Positions 43,407-52,889 are shown, numbered from the stretch's first letter. The stretch: DNA of 64,000 nucleotides from an uncultured Rhodospirillales bacterium (GCA_903822185.1 CAIJOA010000032.1:1-64000); one strand, 5' to 3'. Notes: generated by a model from the sequence alone, not told the origin. Translations and numbers: made by a program.

Positions 43407-44906
43407 ATGGACATCTCGCCGTCGTTCGACGATTTCGCCCGCCTCTACGCCGCCCGCAAACCGGCCCTGATCTGGACGACGCTCGTCGCCGATCTTGAGA
43501 CGCCGGTGTCGGCGATGCTCAAGCTCGCCGACAACCAGCCGATGAGCTTCCTCCTCGAATCCGTCGAAGGCGGCGAGCGTATCGGCCGCTATTCGATCAT
43601 CGGCATGAAGCCCGACCTGATCTGGCGCTGTCACCGCCACAAGGCCGAGATCAATCGCCACGCGCAACACGACGCCGCTTCCTTCACGCCCGAACCAGCC
43701 GACGCCCTCGCCTCGCTGCGCGCGCTGGTCGCCGAATGCCGGGTCGAGATCGCACCGCCGTTGCCGCCAATGGCCGCCGGGCTGTTCGGCTATCTCGGCT
43801 ATTCGACGGTCGGGCTGATCGAGAAACTGCCCGACGCCAACAAGGACACGCTGGGCATTCCCGACGGCATCCTGCTGCGCCCGACCATCGTCTGCATCTT
43901 CGATAACGTGTTGCACGGCATGACCGTGGTGACGCCGATCTGGCCCGGCGATATGCCGGCTGCCGAGGCTTATGAAGCCGCCAAAGCACGCCTCGCCGCC
44001 GTCAGCACTGATTTCGACAAGAACCTGCCGCCGCAACACACGACCGGCGGCAAGCCGCAAATATTGCCCGCGCCGCAAGCCAATATGACGCGCGACGACT
44101 GCATCGCCATGGTCGAGACGGCCAAGGAATATATTCGCGCCGGCGAGATCTTTCAGGTCGTGCCGTCGATGCGCTTCAGCGTGCCGTTCAAGCAGCCACC
44201 CTTCGCGCTCTATCGCGCGCTTCGCCGCCTCAATCCCTCGCCTTTCCTATTCTTCCTCAATTACGGCGACTTCGCCGTGGTAGGGTCGAGCCCCGAGATC
44301 ATGGTGCGGCTGCGCGACGGCAACGTCTCGATCCGCCCCCTCGCCGGCACCCGCCGACGCGGCGTGACGCCTGAAGAGGACAAGCAACTCGAAGAAGATC
44401 TGCTGGCCGATCCGAAAGAACGCGCCGAACACCTGATGCTGCTCGATCTCGGCCGCAACGATGTCGGACGTGTCGCGCAGGTCGGCAGCGTCCATGTCGC
44501 CGAGCAGTTCGTCATCGAACGCTACAGCCATGTCATGCATATCTGCTCGCATGTCGAAGGCAAGATCGATGCGAAATACGACGCCATCGACGCATTACTT
44601 GCCGGCTTTCCCGCCGGCACGCTCTCGGGTGCGCCCAAGGTCCGCGCGATGGAGATCATCGACGAGCTGGAACCGGAAAGGCGCAATCTCTATGGCGGCG
44701 CTATCGGCTATTTCGCCGCCGACGGCAGCATGGATACCTGCATCGTGCTGCGCACCGCGATCGTCAAAGACGGCCAAATGATCGTCCAGGCGGGCTGCGG
44801 CGTCGTCGCCGACAGCAACCCCGCCGCCGAGCACCAAGAAATCAACGACAAAGCTCGCGCCCTCTTCCGCGCCGCCGAAGAAGCTGTCCGCTTCGCGCGC
44901 GATTAA
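43407..44906 (+). CDS. trpE: Anthranilate synthase component I
   Basis: 499 residues. It converts chorismate to anthranilate using ammonia delivered by TrpG. The N-terminal domain contains LESVEGGERIGRYSIIGMKP, the tryptophan-binding segment (feedback inhibition). The chorismate-binding domain has FQVVPSMRFSVPFKQPPF, the PLAGTRRRGVTPEEDKQLEE motif (about residue 311) and GTLSGAPKVRAMEIIDELE (about 403). It is separated from trpG, trpD and trpC by about 10 kb of accessory genes. A family C hairpin follows its stop. Confidence 0.96.
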   Translation: MDISPSFDDFARLYAARKPALIWTTLVADLETPVSAMLKLADNQPMSFLLESVEGGERIGRYSIIGMKPDLIWRCHRHKAEINRHAQHDAASFTPEPADALASLRALVAECRVEIAPPLPPMAAGLFGYLGYSTVGLIEKLPDANKDTLGIPDGILLRPTIVCIFDNVLHGMTVVTPIWPGDMPAAEAYEAAKARLAAVSTDFDKNLPPQHTTGGKPQILPAPQANMTRDDCIAMVETAKEYIRAGEIFQVVPSMRFSVPFKQPPFALYRALRRLNPSPFLFFLNYGDFAVVGSSPEIMVRLRDGNVSIRPLAGTRRRGVTPEEDKQLEEDLLADPKERAEHLMLLDLGRNDVGRVAQVGSVHVAEQFVIERYSHVMHICSHVEGKIDAKYDAIDALLAGFPAGTLSGAPKVRAMEIIDELEPERRNLYGGAIGYFAADGSMDTCIVLRTAIVKDGQMIVQAGCGVVADSNPAAEHQEINDKARALFRAAEEAVRFARD

Positions 44907-44913
44907 ATCTTAT

Positions 44914-44985
44914 CGTCATTGCGAGCATAGCGAAGCAATCCAGTGCGTCGATAGACTGGATTGCTTCGCTATGCTCGCAATGACG
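44914..44985. repeat. Family C inverted repeat, copy 2
   Basis: CGTCATTGCGAGCATAGCG and CGCTATGCTCGCAATGACG are perfect arms with GAAGCAATCCAG and CTGGATTGCTTC inside. It lies between the stop codons of the convergent trpE and YfhO-like genes, so it can act as a shared hairpin terminator. Confidence 0.9.
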
Positions 44986-44992
44986 AAAATAA

Positions 44993-47770
44993 TTAGGCCC
45001 GCGTTATACGGCGCGGCACAGCGAACAATCCGACAAACGCCGCGATCACGAACGCGCCATAGAACAATCGCAGCGACCAGATCGTACGCGATGGCCGATA
45101 AGCCAGCGTCACCTCGGACTCGCCTGCCGGCACGGCGACCGCTTTGAAATTGCCGTTGGCGCGAAGGACCGGGGCAGGCTTGCCGTGGACCGTCGCTTGC
45201 CAGTCGGGACTGAAACTGTCAGCCACCGAGAGATAAGCCGGCTGCGGCGTGATGACAGTCGTTGTCACCGTATCGAAATCTAATTTGGTTTTTTCCATGC
45301 CGGCGGCTCCGTCATCGACCGCGAGCGGTGCCTCTTGCCAAGCCGCAGGCAAGGTCTCGCGATCCAGGAATACCGTGTCCTTCAGCGCCGTAACGGCATC
45401 GCCCGGCGACATCGTCTTCATCGTCGCTGCGAAATCGTCCGTCGCGACTGCGCGCACGCGAAGCTGAAGCACCGGCGCATCGACAGCGAAGATGCTGCCC
45501 AACACGGCTGGATCGAGGCCCGACTGGATCAGGCTGTTATAGGGATTCATCAGCGCAAAGCTGTTCCAGCGCCGCTCATTCAAAACATGCGCGATGTCGT
45601 TGACGAAAGTCTTGTCCGGATATATGCGCGGCGTATCGAAGACGACGCCGCGGCGGATCAGCAGTTCGGCGTAACGTTCCACCTCGCCGGGATGCGGTGG
45701 TGCGGCGATGGCCGCCTCGCGCGTCGCAGGAAAGGCCGCGGCCCCTGCCGTCACCGGCCAATCGAGCGCCGCAGCCTCGCGGAGCGTTCCAGTATCAAAA
45801 GTGATATCCGGCATCACCGACGTGAAATGATTCATCGGCGCGGCGCTCATCAGTTCCGCCACCGAGACGGCAACGAGTAAACCACCCGCTGCCACGCGTG
45901 CGGCCTTGCCGCCGTTGCGGCGCAGCCACAACAATGCGATCAGCGGCACGAGAACAAACAGGCCGATCCAGCCGAGATAGCCGACGCGCATCGTCGCCAG
46001 CGCCAGCCCCGCCGCCATGAGACCAGCCAATAAAGGTGCGATCGAGAAGCTGCCGAGTTCGCGCATCACCGCGATCAGCGCGATCGAGGTTACGAACCAG
46101 TCGCTGCGTAATTGTCCGACCGGCACCCACCAATAGAGCATCGGAATACCGATCATTACGAGAATGCCACCGATGATAATGGCCGAGCCGCACCAGTAAA
46201 CGGCCATACGCTGGCTTGGCAGAATTCTTACTGCAGTAGCGCCTTCGCGTGCGGCGATGAGGATCAATGGCACAACGATGACGACGAGCGACAGCGCCTT
46301 ATGCGCCAGCAGCGCCGCGCTGAAGAGCGGCCAACTGACCAGATGCGCGGTGACGCCGTCGATATGCCGCGACATGACGAAGGCGAGGAAGATCGCGCCG
46401 AACAGGCTGGCCGCATCGACGCATAGAAGAGAAAGCCGCGGATAACGTCGTGGCACGGCGAGCCACCGCCCTTCGCGCGCGCAGGCAAAGAGCGGCCGTC
46501 GGAAGGCCAGCAACCGGTCGGCGCCGAGCACGAAGAAGAATTGCAGCGCCAGGACGAAGAACGGCGCCAGCTGCTCGGTGTTACGGAGATACCAAAGCGG
46601 AAAATAGAACGAGAACAACAGCCCATGCACCGGCGAGTTCGGACCGAGCATCAGCAGGCCGAAGGTGGCAAGGATAAAGAGCCAGACGCGGCGCAGCGGA
46701 TGGCGGTTACGCGCCAGGCCGATCAGCGCGACGAGAAAGGCCAGGCCGCCGAAGAAGACATAGGCTTCGCTGATATAGCCGAAGAGGTAACGCGGCGGTG
46801 CGAGAAGGCTCACCGCATCGACCGGGTTGGACGGCGCGCCGGTCAGCCGCACCAGCCCGTAAGGCATGTCGAGAACGGTGACGCTTTGGTCGGGCGCGAG
46901 GTCGTAATTAATGACGCCCGGCTGCGGCGGTAGTTGCGGCCAGTTCAGCGGCACGTTGCGCAGGGTGAAATGATAATCGCCCTGTTGCCGGTAGGCCTCG
47001 ACGTTCGGTAAGGCCATCGCCGCTAGAAGGACAAGACAGCAGACGGCCTTAACCCAGTTCGCCCTTGCCCCCAGCAGTGCCCGCAAAGGCCACCGCCGAA
47101 ATAAAAGAAACCCGATCAGAACTGTCAGCACCGCCGTCACCGCACCGGTGAAAAAGTAAGACTGTAGGCTGCAACCGAGGAAGAAGGTGACGCCCATCCA
47201 GTTGCGCCAGTCATACCGGCCGGACAGCAATCGGAACATGAAGAACAGCATGAAGGGCGTGCAATAGAATTGGTCGAGCACACCGATCTGATGAAATGAG
47301 GTCATCATCGGCGAGGCCAGCACGGCGATCGGTGCGAGGCTGGCGCGCGTCATCGGGTTCTTGGCCCAACCCCGGAGCAGCATTTGCGTGCCCAACGCCG
47401 CGACCAGGCACCGTTCCATCCACCACCAGTTGAAGAGGATGGTGAGGTCCTTTGTGAACAGCCCGCCGATCCAGACCGTCAGGTAATTCAGCGGATCGAG
47501 CAGCTTTAGCTGAAGATAAGGAATCAGCAGCGGCTCGCCGCCATGCGAATAAGGATTCCAGAGCGGCAGATGACCGTGCAGCACGCCGTCGGCCCAATAG
47601 GTAAAGACGGCATAGGCCCAATAGACCGCGTCGTGATCGACCGTCATGTCGCCGACAAAGAGAAGCCGGCGCATTTGCCAGAGCAGCAGACCGACGCTGA
47701 CCAGAAAGGCCGCGACTTCCAATGTCAAAAACCGGCGGCGAAAACGGCCACCCAGCGAACGATCGGTCAA
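44993..47770 (-). CDS. YfhO-like multi-pass membrane protein (GT-C-type)
   Basis: 925 residues. A first membrane helix (residues 12-30) is followed by a large loop (AVYWAYAVFTYWADGVLHGH, LWNPYSHGGEPLLIPYLQLK), the luminal acidic/aromatic region expected of GT-C glycosyltransferases. About ten further hydrophobic stretches follow, then a soluble domain of about 250 residues, and a last helix (WSLRLFYGAFVIAAFVGLF). The C-terminal YLSVADSFSPDWQATVHGKP and VTLAYRPS segments match the YfhO family. Such proteins probably glycosylate polyprenyl-linked polymers or envelope components. Substrate not known. It is convergent with trpE. Confidence 0.8.
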   Translation of the reverse strand: MTDRSLGGRFRRRFLTLEVAAFLVSVGLLLWQMRRLLFVGDMTVDHDAVYWAYAVFTYWADGVLHGHLPLWNPYSHGGEPLLIPYLQLKLLDPLNYLTVWIGGLFTKDLTILFNWWWMERCLVAALGTQMLLRGWAKNPMTRASLAPIAVLASPMMTSFHQIGVLDQFYCTPFMLFFMFRLLSGRYDWRNWMGVTFFLGCSLQSYFFTGAVTAVLTVLIGFLLFRRWPLRALLGARANWVKAVCCLVLLAAMALPNVEAYRQQGDYHFTLRNVPLNWPQLPPQPGVINYDLAPDQSVTVLDMPYGLVRLTGAPSNPVDAVSLLAPPRYLFGYISEAYVFFGGLAFLVALIGLARNRHPLRRVWLFILATFGLLMLGPNSPVHGLLFSFYFPLWYLRNTEQLAPFFVLALQFFFVLGADRLLAFRRPLFACAREGRWLAVPRRYPRLSLLCVDAASLFGAIFLAFVMSRHIDGVTAHLVSWPLFSAALLAHKALSLVVIVVPLILIAAREGATAVRILPSQRMAVYWCGSAIIIGGILVMIGIPMLYWWVPVGQLRSDWFVTSIALIAVMRELGSFSIAPLLAGLMAAGLALATMRVGYLGWIGLFVLVPLIALLWLRRNGGKAARVAAGGLLVAVSVAELMSAAPMNHFTSVMPDITFDTGTLREAAALDWPVTAGAAAFPATREAAIAAPPHPGEVERYAELLIRRGVVFDTPRIYPDKTFVNDIAHVLNERRWNSFALMNPYNSLIQSGLDPAVLGSIFAVDAPVLQLRVRAVATDDFAATMKTMSPGDAVTALKDTVFLDRETLPAAWQEAPLAVDDGAAGMEKTKLDFDTVTTTVITPQPAYLSVADSFSPDWQATVHGKPAPVLRANGNFKAVAVPAGESEVTLAYRPSRTIWSLRLFYGAFVIAAFVGLFAVPRRITRA

Positions 47771-47924
47771 CGCGCTTTCCCATCCAGCATGCTTAACGGG
47801 CTGCAGTTTAGAACGAGGGCAGACGGGATGAAATGCGGGCGTTTGTGCCGGAAGCTCGTCTTCTCGGCGTCATTGGGAGCCACCTAGCTTCCCTCTGGAT
47901 GACGTGAGTGCATGGCCAAATAAG

Positions 47925-48014
47925 GTTCACCACGGAGGCACGGAGAAGAAAGAGATAAGGAGAAGTCGGTATGACATTTCTCTTCTCTCTTATCCTCCGT
48001 GTCTCCGTGGTGAT
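47925..48014. repeat. Family B inverted repeat, copy 3
   Basis: TTCACCACGGAGGCACGGAG and CTCCGTGTCTCCGTGGTGA arms with a longer, AT/GA-rich loop. It lies in the gap 47771-48215 between divergent genes. The rest of that gap holds no gene I can support; the AT-rich stretch 48090-48180 should carry the promoter of the GT2 gene. Confidence 0.85.
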
Positions 48015-48215
48015 TCTTTGACATGGATCGCCAGGTCGAGCCCAGCCATGACGGAAGCAGAAGGTAAATACCGCCGCACGCATCCGACCGTCGTCAACAC
48101 TTACAGATTAACCGTTTCCGTCATTGTGTTTCCATCTAACCCACTGAAAAGAAACACTTGGCACTCCCCTTGCTCTCTTAGGTGCAAAGCCGCCTCTTTG
48201 TGCAAGGAACGTAAA

Positions 48216-49223
48216 ATGTCCGTCGCCACTCTCGACCGTCACGATTCGATGTCGCCGCGCCTCTCCGTTGTCGCGCCTTGCTACAATGAAGAGGAAGGGC
48301 TGCCCGAGTTCGTGCGCCGAGTCACCGAGACGTGCGTGGCCAATGTCGGTGCTTCCTACGAGATCGTTCTGGTTAACGACGGGTCGCGCGACAAGACTTG
48401 GTCGATCATGCAGAACCTGTCCGCCAACGATCCGCATATCGTCGCGATCAACCTGTCGCGCAATTACGGTCATCAGATCGCCCTCACCTCGGGCCTTCAG
48501 AACGCGCGCGGCGAACGCATCCTCATTATCGACGCCGATCTTCAGGACCCGCCGGAGCTGCTGGCGCCGATGATGGAAAAGATGGATGAAGGCGCCGACG
48601 TGGTCTATGGCCAGCGCCGCAAGCGCGAGGGCGAGACCCTGTTCAAATCCCTGACCGCCGCGATCTTCTATCGCGTGCTGCGCCGCCTGGTCGATATCGA
48701 GATCCCGCTCGACACCGGCGATTTCCGCCTGATGACCCGCCGCGCGCTCGATGTTCTCAATTCGATGCCGGAACAGACCCGCTTCATTCGCGGCATGGTC
48801 AGCTGGATGGGCCTCAAGCAAGTCCCGTTGATGTATGACCGCAGCGCGCGCTTTGCCGGCGAAACCGCCTATCCGCTGTCGAAGATGGTCCGCCTGGCCT
48901 TCGACGCCATCACCGGCTTCTCGATCACGCCGTTGCGCATCGCCTCTTATCTCGGCGTCGCCATGGGCGGCTTGAGCCTCGTCATGGTCGGCTACACACT
49001 GTTGTCCTGGATGTTCGGATCGGCGGTCGCCGGTTGGACCAGCCTAACCAGCATCGTCCTCCTCATCGGCAGCACGCAGCTCATGGTCCTCGGCATGTTC
49101 GGCGAATATCTGGGCCGGATGTATATCGAGACCAAACGCCGCCCGCTCTATGTCGTCGATAGCGTCATCGGCCGCGCCCACATCGCCACCGAAGCCGCCC
49201 TGACCCAGCGGGCCGCATCGTGA
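48216..49223 (+). CDS. Membrane glycosyltransferase family 2 (polyprenyl-phosphate sugar transferase type)
   Basis: 335 residues from the ATG at 48216 (AAGGAACG upstream); a longer frame to 47904 runs through the repeat and is rejected. The GT-A domain shows LSVVAPCYNEEEGLPEFVRR, EIVLVNDGSRDKTWSIMQ and IIDADLQDPPELLAPMMEK with its DxD, plus YGQRRKREGETLFK. Two C-terminal membrane helices (about residues 240-262 and 275-300) complete the ArnC/GtrB/DPM-like layout. It transfers a sugar from a nucleotide donor to polyprenyl phosphate at the inner membrane. Its stop overlaps the start of the GtrA gene by three bases. Confidence 0.9.
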   Translation: MSVATLDRHDSMSPRLSVVAPCYNEEEGLPEFVRRVTETCVANVGASYEIVLVNDGSRDKTWSIMQNLSANDPHIVAINLSRNYGHQIALTSGLQNARGERILIIDADLQDPPELLAPMMEKMDEGADVVYGQRRKREGETLFKSLTAAIFYRVLRRLVDIEIPLDTGDFRLMTRRALDVLNSMPEQTRFIRGMVSWMGLKQVPLMYDRSARFAGETAYPLSKMVRLAFDAITGFSITPLRIASYLGVAMGGLSLVMVGYTLLSWMFGSAVAGWTSLTSIVLLIGSTQLMVLGMFGEYLGRMYIETKRRPLYVVDSVIGRAHIATEAALTQRAAS

Positions 49224-49591
49224 ACCGCCAACCGCTGCGCTTCGCCCTCGTCGGCGGCGTCAACACGGCGCTCGATCTCGGCCTCTTCACCGGCCTGACG
49301 ACGATCGCTGCCTTGTCGCCGGAACGCGCCAACGTGATTTCCTATGGCGCCGGCATCCTGTTGAGCTTCACCCTTAACCGCAAATGGACGTTCGAGTCCG
49401 AAGGCGAAATCGCCGAGCAGCTGACCCGCTTCATCGTCGTCAGCCTCGCGGCCTTATTGCTCTCGACCTTCCTGGTCGAAGGCCTATCTCAACTGATGCC
49501 CGCCATCATCGCCAAGATCGTCAGCCTGCCGCTTATGTTCGTGTGGAGCTACAGCATGACGCGGCGTTTTGTTTTCTGGCGTGAGAGCTGA
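49220..49591 (+). CDS. GtrA-family membrane protein
   Basis: 123 residues, GTG start within the stop codon of the GT2 gene, so translation is coupled. Four membrane helices are visible, with RFALVGGVNTALDLGLFTGL, FTLNRKWTFESEGE and KIVSLPLMFVWSYSMTRRFVF, all matching GtrA. GtrA-type proteins usually flip polyprenyl-phosphate-linked sugars made by the GT2 partner (GtrB). Confidence 0.92.
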   Translation: MNRQPLRFALVGGVNTALDLGLFTGLTTIAALSPERANVISYGAGILLSFTLNRKWTFESEGEIAEQLTRFIVVSLAALLLSTFLVEGLSQLMPAIIAKIVSLPLMFVWSYSMTRRFVFWRES

Positions 49592-49593
49592 TC

Positions 49594-51204
49594 ATGAATT
49601 TCCGCCGCATCGCCCTCTTCGTCGTTCTCGCCGCGCTGGTCGCGCCGCTGTTCATCACCGCGATCCCGCCGCTGTTGGATTACCCCAACCATCTCGCCCG
49701 CATGGCGATCCTGGTTCAAGCCGGCCGCGATGCCGACCTGTCGGCGATGTATGCGATCGATTGGCATATCGTGCCAAACCTGGGCATGGACATGGTCGTG
49801 CCCGTGCTGGCGAAAATCTTCCCGCTGGATGTGGCGGGCCGCATCTTCATCGCGCTCGCGCTGATCCTCCCCGTGCTCGGCACGGTCGCACTGCATCGCG
49901 CCGTCTTTCGCAAGCCCAGCCTCTGGCCCCTCGCCTCGGCGCTGTTCGTCTATAATGCGACGCTACTCGCCGGCTTCCTCAATTTCATGGTCGGCGCGGG
50001 TCTCGCGCTGCTGGGCGCGGCCTGCTGGGTTCGCCTCAAAGACAAGCCGGTCTGGCAGATCGCTGCGACGGCGATCATCGCCGTGCCGGTGTTCTTCACC
50101 CATCTGTTCGGCGTCGGCTTCATGTTCCTGGTCATTGGCAGCTTCGAGTTGAATCAGGCTTGGCAGCATCGCGACAAGCCGGCAAAGATTTTCGCGCAAG
50201 GCGTCAAGCTCGGCCTCTGCCTCCTGCCGATCATCGCGCTCTATTTCAACACGCGCTTTGCAGACGACGGCACGACCTCACCCTTCGCCGTCTTCAAAAC
50301 GATGTGGTGGGCGCTTTATAACTTCAACCCGATGTGGAAGCTGACCGGCCTTGCCGCGGGCTTCCTCACCTATGACACGCAGACCGATCTGACGATCATG
50401 GCCGGCTTCATCGCGATCATCGCGACGCTGGCACTGACCCGCAAATTCGGCGGCGCCTTCTGGCTGGTCGCGCTGACCGCGGCGCTGTTCGTGCTTTATC
50501 CGTTCGTGCCGAACGTGATGACCGGCACCGGCTGGATCGATTTCCGCCTGCCCGTCCTCGCCGGCTTCCTGTTTTTCGCCGGCACCTTCCCGCGCCGCCT
50601 GAGCCGCCGTGGTCATGCGATCGTCGGCTTGGTCTTCGTCCTGCTGATGGGCGCGCGTCTCGGCGTCATCGCCTCGGCCTGGCAGGAACAGAACAGCGAC
50701 CTATCCGATCTGCACGCCGTGCTCGAACCGATCAAGACGCATGACCGCGTCCTCGTCGTCGTCGCCGCCAAAGCCGAGCCGGCCGCGCCCGAACCGAAAC
50801 ATTGGCAATTCTTCGCCATCCAGCCCAGCATCTGGCACATCGCCGCCCCGACGCTGGTGGAACGCCGCGCCTTCTTCCCGCAGCTCTTCGCCACCGGCGC
50901 CAAGCAATTGCTTCGCGTCCAGCCGCCCTACGACAAGATCGCCGACGACACGGTCGGCCCGCCCTACGAACGCGTCCTCTGGGGCCGCGACCATTGGGCT
51001 CCGACCGACCGCAAGATCGGCTACATCCAGAACTGGCAGCATGATTTCGATTACGTGCTGGTGCTCGCCGAGAGCCGCATGACGACCCCGGCACAGGACT
51101 ATCATCCGGAAGCGTTGGAGTTCGTGGCGACGTCAAAGTTCGCGGCGCTGTATCGAGTGGAGGAACGGGAAGCGGAGCAACGGAACGTCACGGCGCAGCG
51201 GTAA
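49594..51204 (+). CDS. Multi-pass membrane protein, GT-C-like
   Basis: 536 residues with at least nine hydrophobic helices and a C-terminal soluble part of about 160 residues. The first loop (DYPNHLARMAILVQAGRDAD, then AIDWHIVPNLGMDMVVPVL) holds the acidic residues after helix 1 that GT-C transferases need. It begins two bases after the GtrA gene. The three genes GT2, GtrA and this protein form a probable unit that transfers lipid-linked sugars onto an envelope acceptor (inference). The final acceptor is unknown. Confidence 0.8.
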   Translation: MNFRRIALFVVLAALVAPLFITAIPPLLDYPNHLARMAILVQAGRDADLSAMYAIDWHIVPNLGMDMVVPVLAKIFPLDVAGRIFIALALILPVLGTVALHRAVFRKPSLWPLASALFVYNATLLAGFLNFMVGAGLALLGAACWVRLKDKPVWQIAATAIIAVPVFFTHLFGVGFMFLVIGSFELNQAWQHRDKPAKIFAQGVKLGLCLLPIIALYFNTRFADDGTTSPFAVFKTMWWALYNFNPMWKLTGLAAGFLTYDTQTDLTIMAGFIAIIATLALTRKFGGAFWLVALTAALFVLYPFVPNVMTGTGWIDFRLPVLAGFLFFAGTFPRRLSRRGHAIVGLVFVLLMGARLGVIASAWQEQNSDLSDLHAVLEPIKTHDRVLVVVAAKAEPAAPEPKHWQFFAIQPSIWHIAAPTLVERRAFFPQLFATGAKQLLRVQPPYDKIADDTVGPPYERVLWGRDHWAPTDRKIGYIQNWQHDFDYVLVLAESRMTTPAQDYHPEALEFVATSKFAALYRVEEREAEQRNVTAQR

Positions 51205-51249
51205 GACCACTGAGAAACCGAGCATCCACAGTGCAGGAAATTTTTGAAA

Positions 51250-51561
51250 TCAGATTCGATTCTTTTTCTGGAAGGCGATTAGTTCGGGTCGAGTAAGCTT
51301 TCCCAGGTAGTCAAAGGAAACTCCAACGTGCTTCGCGCGCGATCGCGTCCGAAGCAACGCCCACGCCGAACCAATTATCCAAGATGGGATAAAAGTCCAT
51401 ACGAACATAAATGCAGCAAACTTTGCTGCGACGACAAATTCATGGCCATAAGCCATTTGGCTTATCAGTGCGACACCGCAGCCGAATACACAACCAACAA
51501 TCAGCGCAATACCAAGTCCGGCTATCTGGAAAAAACAGTACCGAATTGCGGGAAGAGTCAT
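51250..51561 (-). CDS. Small hydrophobic protein, unknown
   Basis: 103 residues from the ATG at 51561; a TTG at 51585 would add eight residues. Two hydrophobic segments (FQIAGLGIALIVGCVFGCGV and FAAFMFVWTFIPSWIIGSAW) are visible, then a basic tail. AT-rich DNA compared with its surroundings. Codon use looks unlike the GC-rich neighbours, as in the gene at 20205. No family recognised; may be acquired. Confidence 0.6.
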   Translation of the reverse strand: MTLPAIRYCFFQIAGLGIALIVGCVFGCGVALISQMAYGHEFVVAAKFAAFMFVWTFIPSWIIGSAWALLRTRSRAKHVGVSFDYLGKLTRPELIAFQKKNRI

Positions 51562-51767
51562 TTTGATATCTCGGCTCAAAAGCAAAAGCTTTTATCATTC
51601 ATATCTTCTTGCAGCCTCACCAAGGCATTATACAGCAATCTCATTTGCTGATCGATTCTTCGCGACGTAGTTTCTTACTTTGGAAAACCGAGTTCGAGTT
51701 ATTTTTTTCGCGGTTATAAACGGCAAGATGCCTAGCATACATTAGGTACGAAACGAGGGAGGACAAA

Positions 51768-52793
51768 CTGAAAAAGAATGTAGCCCTAAAAAATAGACTG
51801 ATCGCTGCGACGATGCTGCAGGTAGGAATGGTCGCCTGGTTCACACCCCCAACCCACGCCGCCACCGAGCAGACGAGCATCGGGCAGACGCCAGCCATCG
51901 TCGCTTTCCTCGCCGCCTATATCGCCGAGGATGCCGGGATCTGGCGCGACAACGAGCTTGAGGTGAAGGTGATCAACCTTCCCGGCATCGCCACCGTCAA
52001 CGCGGTCATTGCCGGATCGGTCGATTTCGCGTTGGGCGGGAGCGATACGCTGACGCGCGCGGCGGCGCATGGACAGCCTTTGCTGGGCATCGCCGCCATC
52101 AACGATCAGGCGGGACAGATGACCGTCCTGCGCAAGGAGTTGGCCGAGGCCGAGCATTTCGACCCCAAGGCGCCGCTGGAAGTCCGCGCCCGCGTGCTGC
52201 GCGGCAAGAACATCGCCGCCGGCAATGTCGGTTCTGTCGCCGATGTCTTCATCAAGGTGATCGCGCACAAGGCAGGCATCCGCGAGAGCGAAATGACGAT
52301 CTCGTCGGTCGGCGCGTTCGATATTTTGGGCGCGTTCTCGCGCAAGGCCGTCGATGGCATTTCGATCAGCATGCCCTATCCCCAGCAACTGGTGGCGGAC
52401 GGCACCGCGGTGACGATCGTCGATGGCACGCGGAACGAGCCCGCCGACCTGATGCCCCTTTCGGCGGGGCTGGTAATCACGCGGCCCAAGCTGTGCGCCG
52501 AACATCGTTCGATCTGCGAGAAGATGGGGCATTCCATCACCCAGGCGACCCGTTTTCTGCTGGACCGGAAAGCCGAGTCCATCGCGATCCTCGCGAAGCG
52601 ATTCCCGAAGATCAGCGAGGACGTGTTGAGCAGTTGCTATGACGGCGTCGTGCGGATGACGAAGTACCCGCCGACGATCGACGAGATCGGATTGCATAAC
52701 GGCGACAAGATGAATGCCGAGGGTGGGTTCCTAAAGGCCGAGGATAAGGTGTCGTCTTATGACGGGCTCTTCACGAATGAGTATCTTCGGTAA
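51768..52793 (+). CDS. NMT1-type substrate-binding protein, tandem paralogue 1 (probable CTG start)
   Basis: 341 residues if it starts at CTG 51768, or 326 if at the first ATG, 51813. GGGAGGA (51757-51763) is spaced five bases from the CTG and nothing similar precedes the ATG. From the CTG the leader reads LKKNVALKNRLIAATMLQVG and then ends near THAATEQ, a normal signal peptide. The paralogue at 52994 has MKNVFARLHR at this point. The mature part (SIGQTPAIVAFLAAYIAEDA, DFALGGSDTLTRAAAHGQ) is close to its neighbour over the whole length. It is a periplasmic binding protein of the NitT/TauT type; ligand unknown. Confidence 0.85.
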   Translation: MKKNVALKNRLIAATMLQVGMVAWFTPPTHAATEQTSIGQTPAIVAFLAAYIAEDAGIWRDNELEVKVINLPGIATVNAVIAGSVDFALGGSDTLTRAAAHGQPLLGIAAINDQAGQMTVLRKELAEAEHFDPKAPLEVRARVLRGKNIAAGNVGSVADVFIKVIAHKAGIRESEMTISSVGAFDILGAFSRKAVDGISISMPYPQQLVADGTAVTIVDGTRNEPADLMPLSAGLVITRPKLCAEHRSICEKMGHSITQATRFLLDRKAESIAILAKRFPKISEDVLSSCYDGVVRMTKYPPTIDEIGLHNGDKMNAEGGFLKAEDKVSSYDGLFTNEYLR

Positions 52794-52810
52794 AGCAGAG
52801 TTCCCTCCAT

Positions 52811-52889
52811 CGTCATTCCCGCGAAAGCGGGAATCCATGCCGGCATCGGATTCGTTGATCGATGGATTCCCGCTTTCGCGGGAATGACG
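52811..52889. repeat. Family D inverted repeat, copy 2
   Basis: CGTCATTCCCGCGAAAGCGG and CCGCTTTCGCGGGAATGACG arms with GAATCCATG / GATGGATTC next to them. It lies between the two tandem binding-protein genes. Confidence 0.9.

Noticed and set aside
51641-51898. An 85-codon minus-strand frame over the start of the first tandem binding protein
   Set aside because: It overlaps the probable start and signal peptide region of a well-supported plus-strand gene and has no recognisable features.
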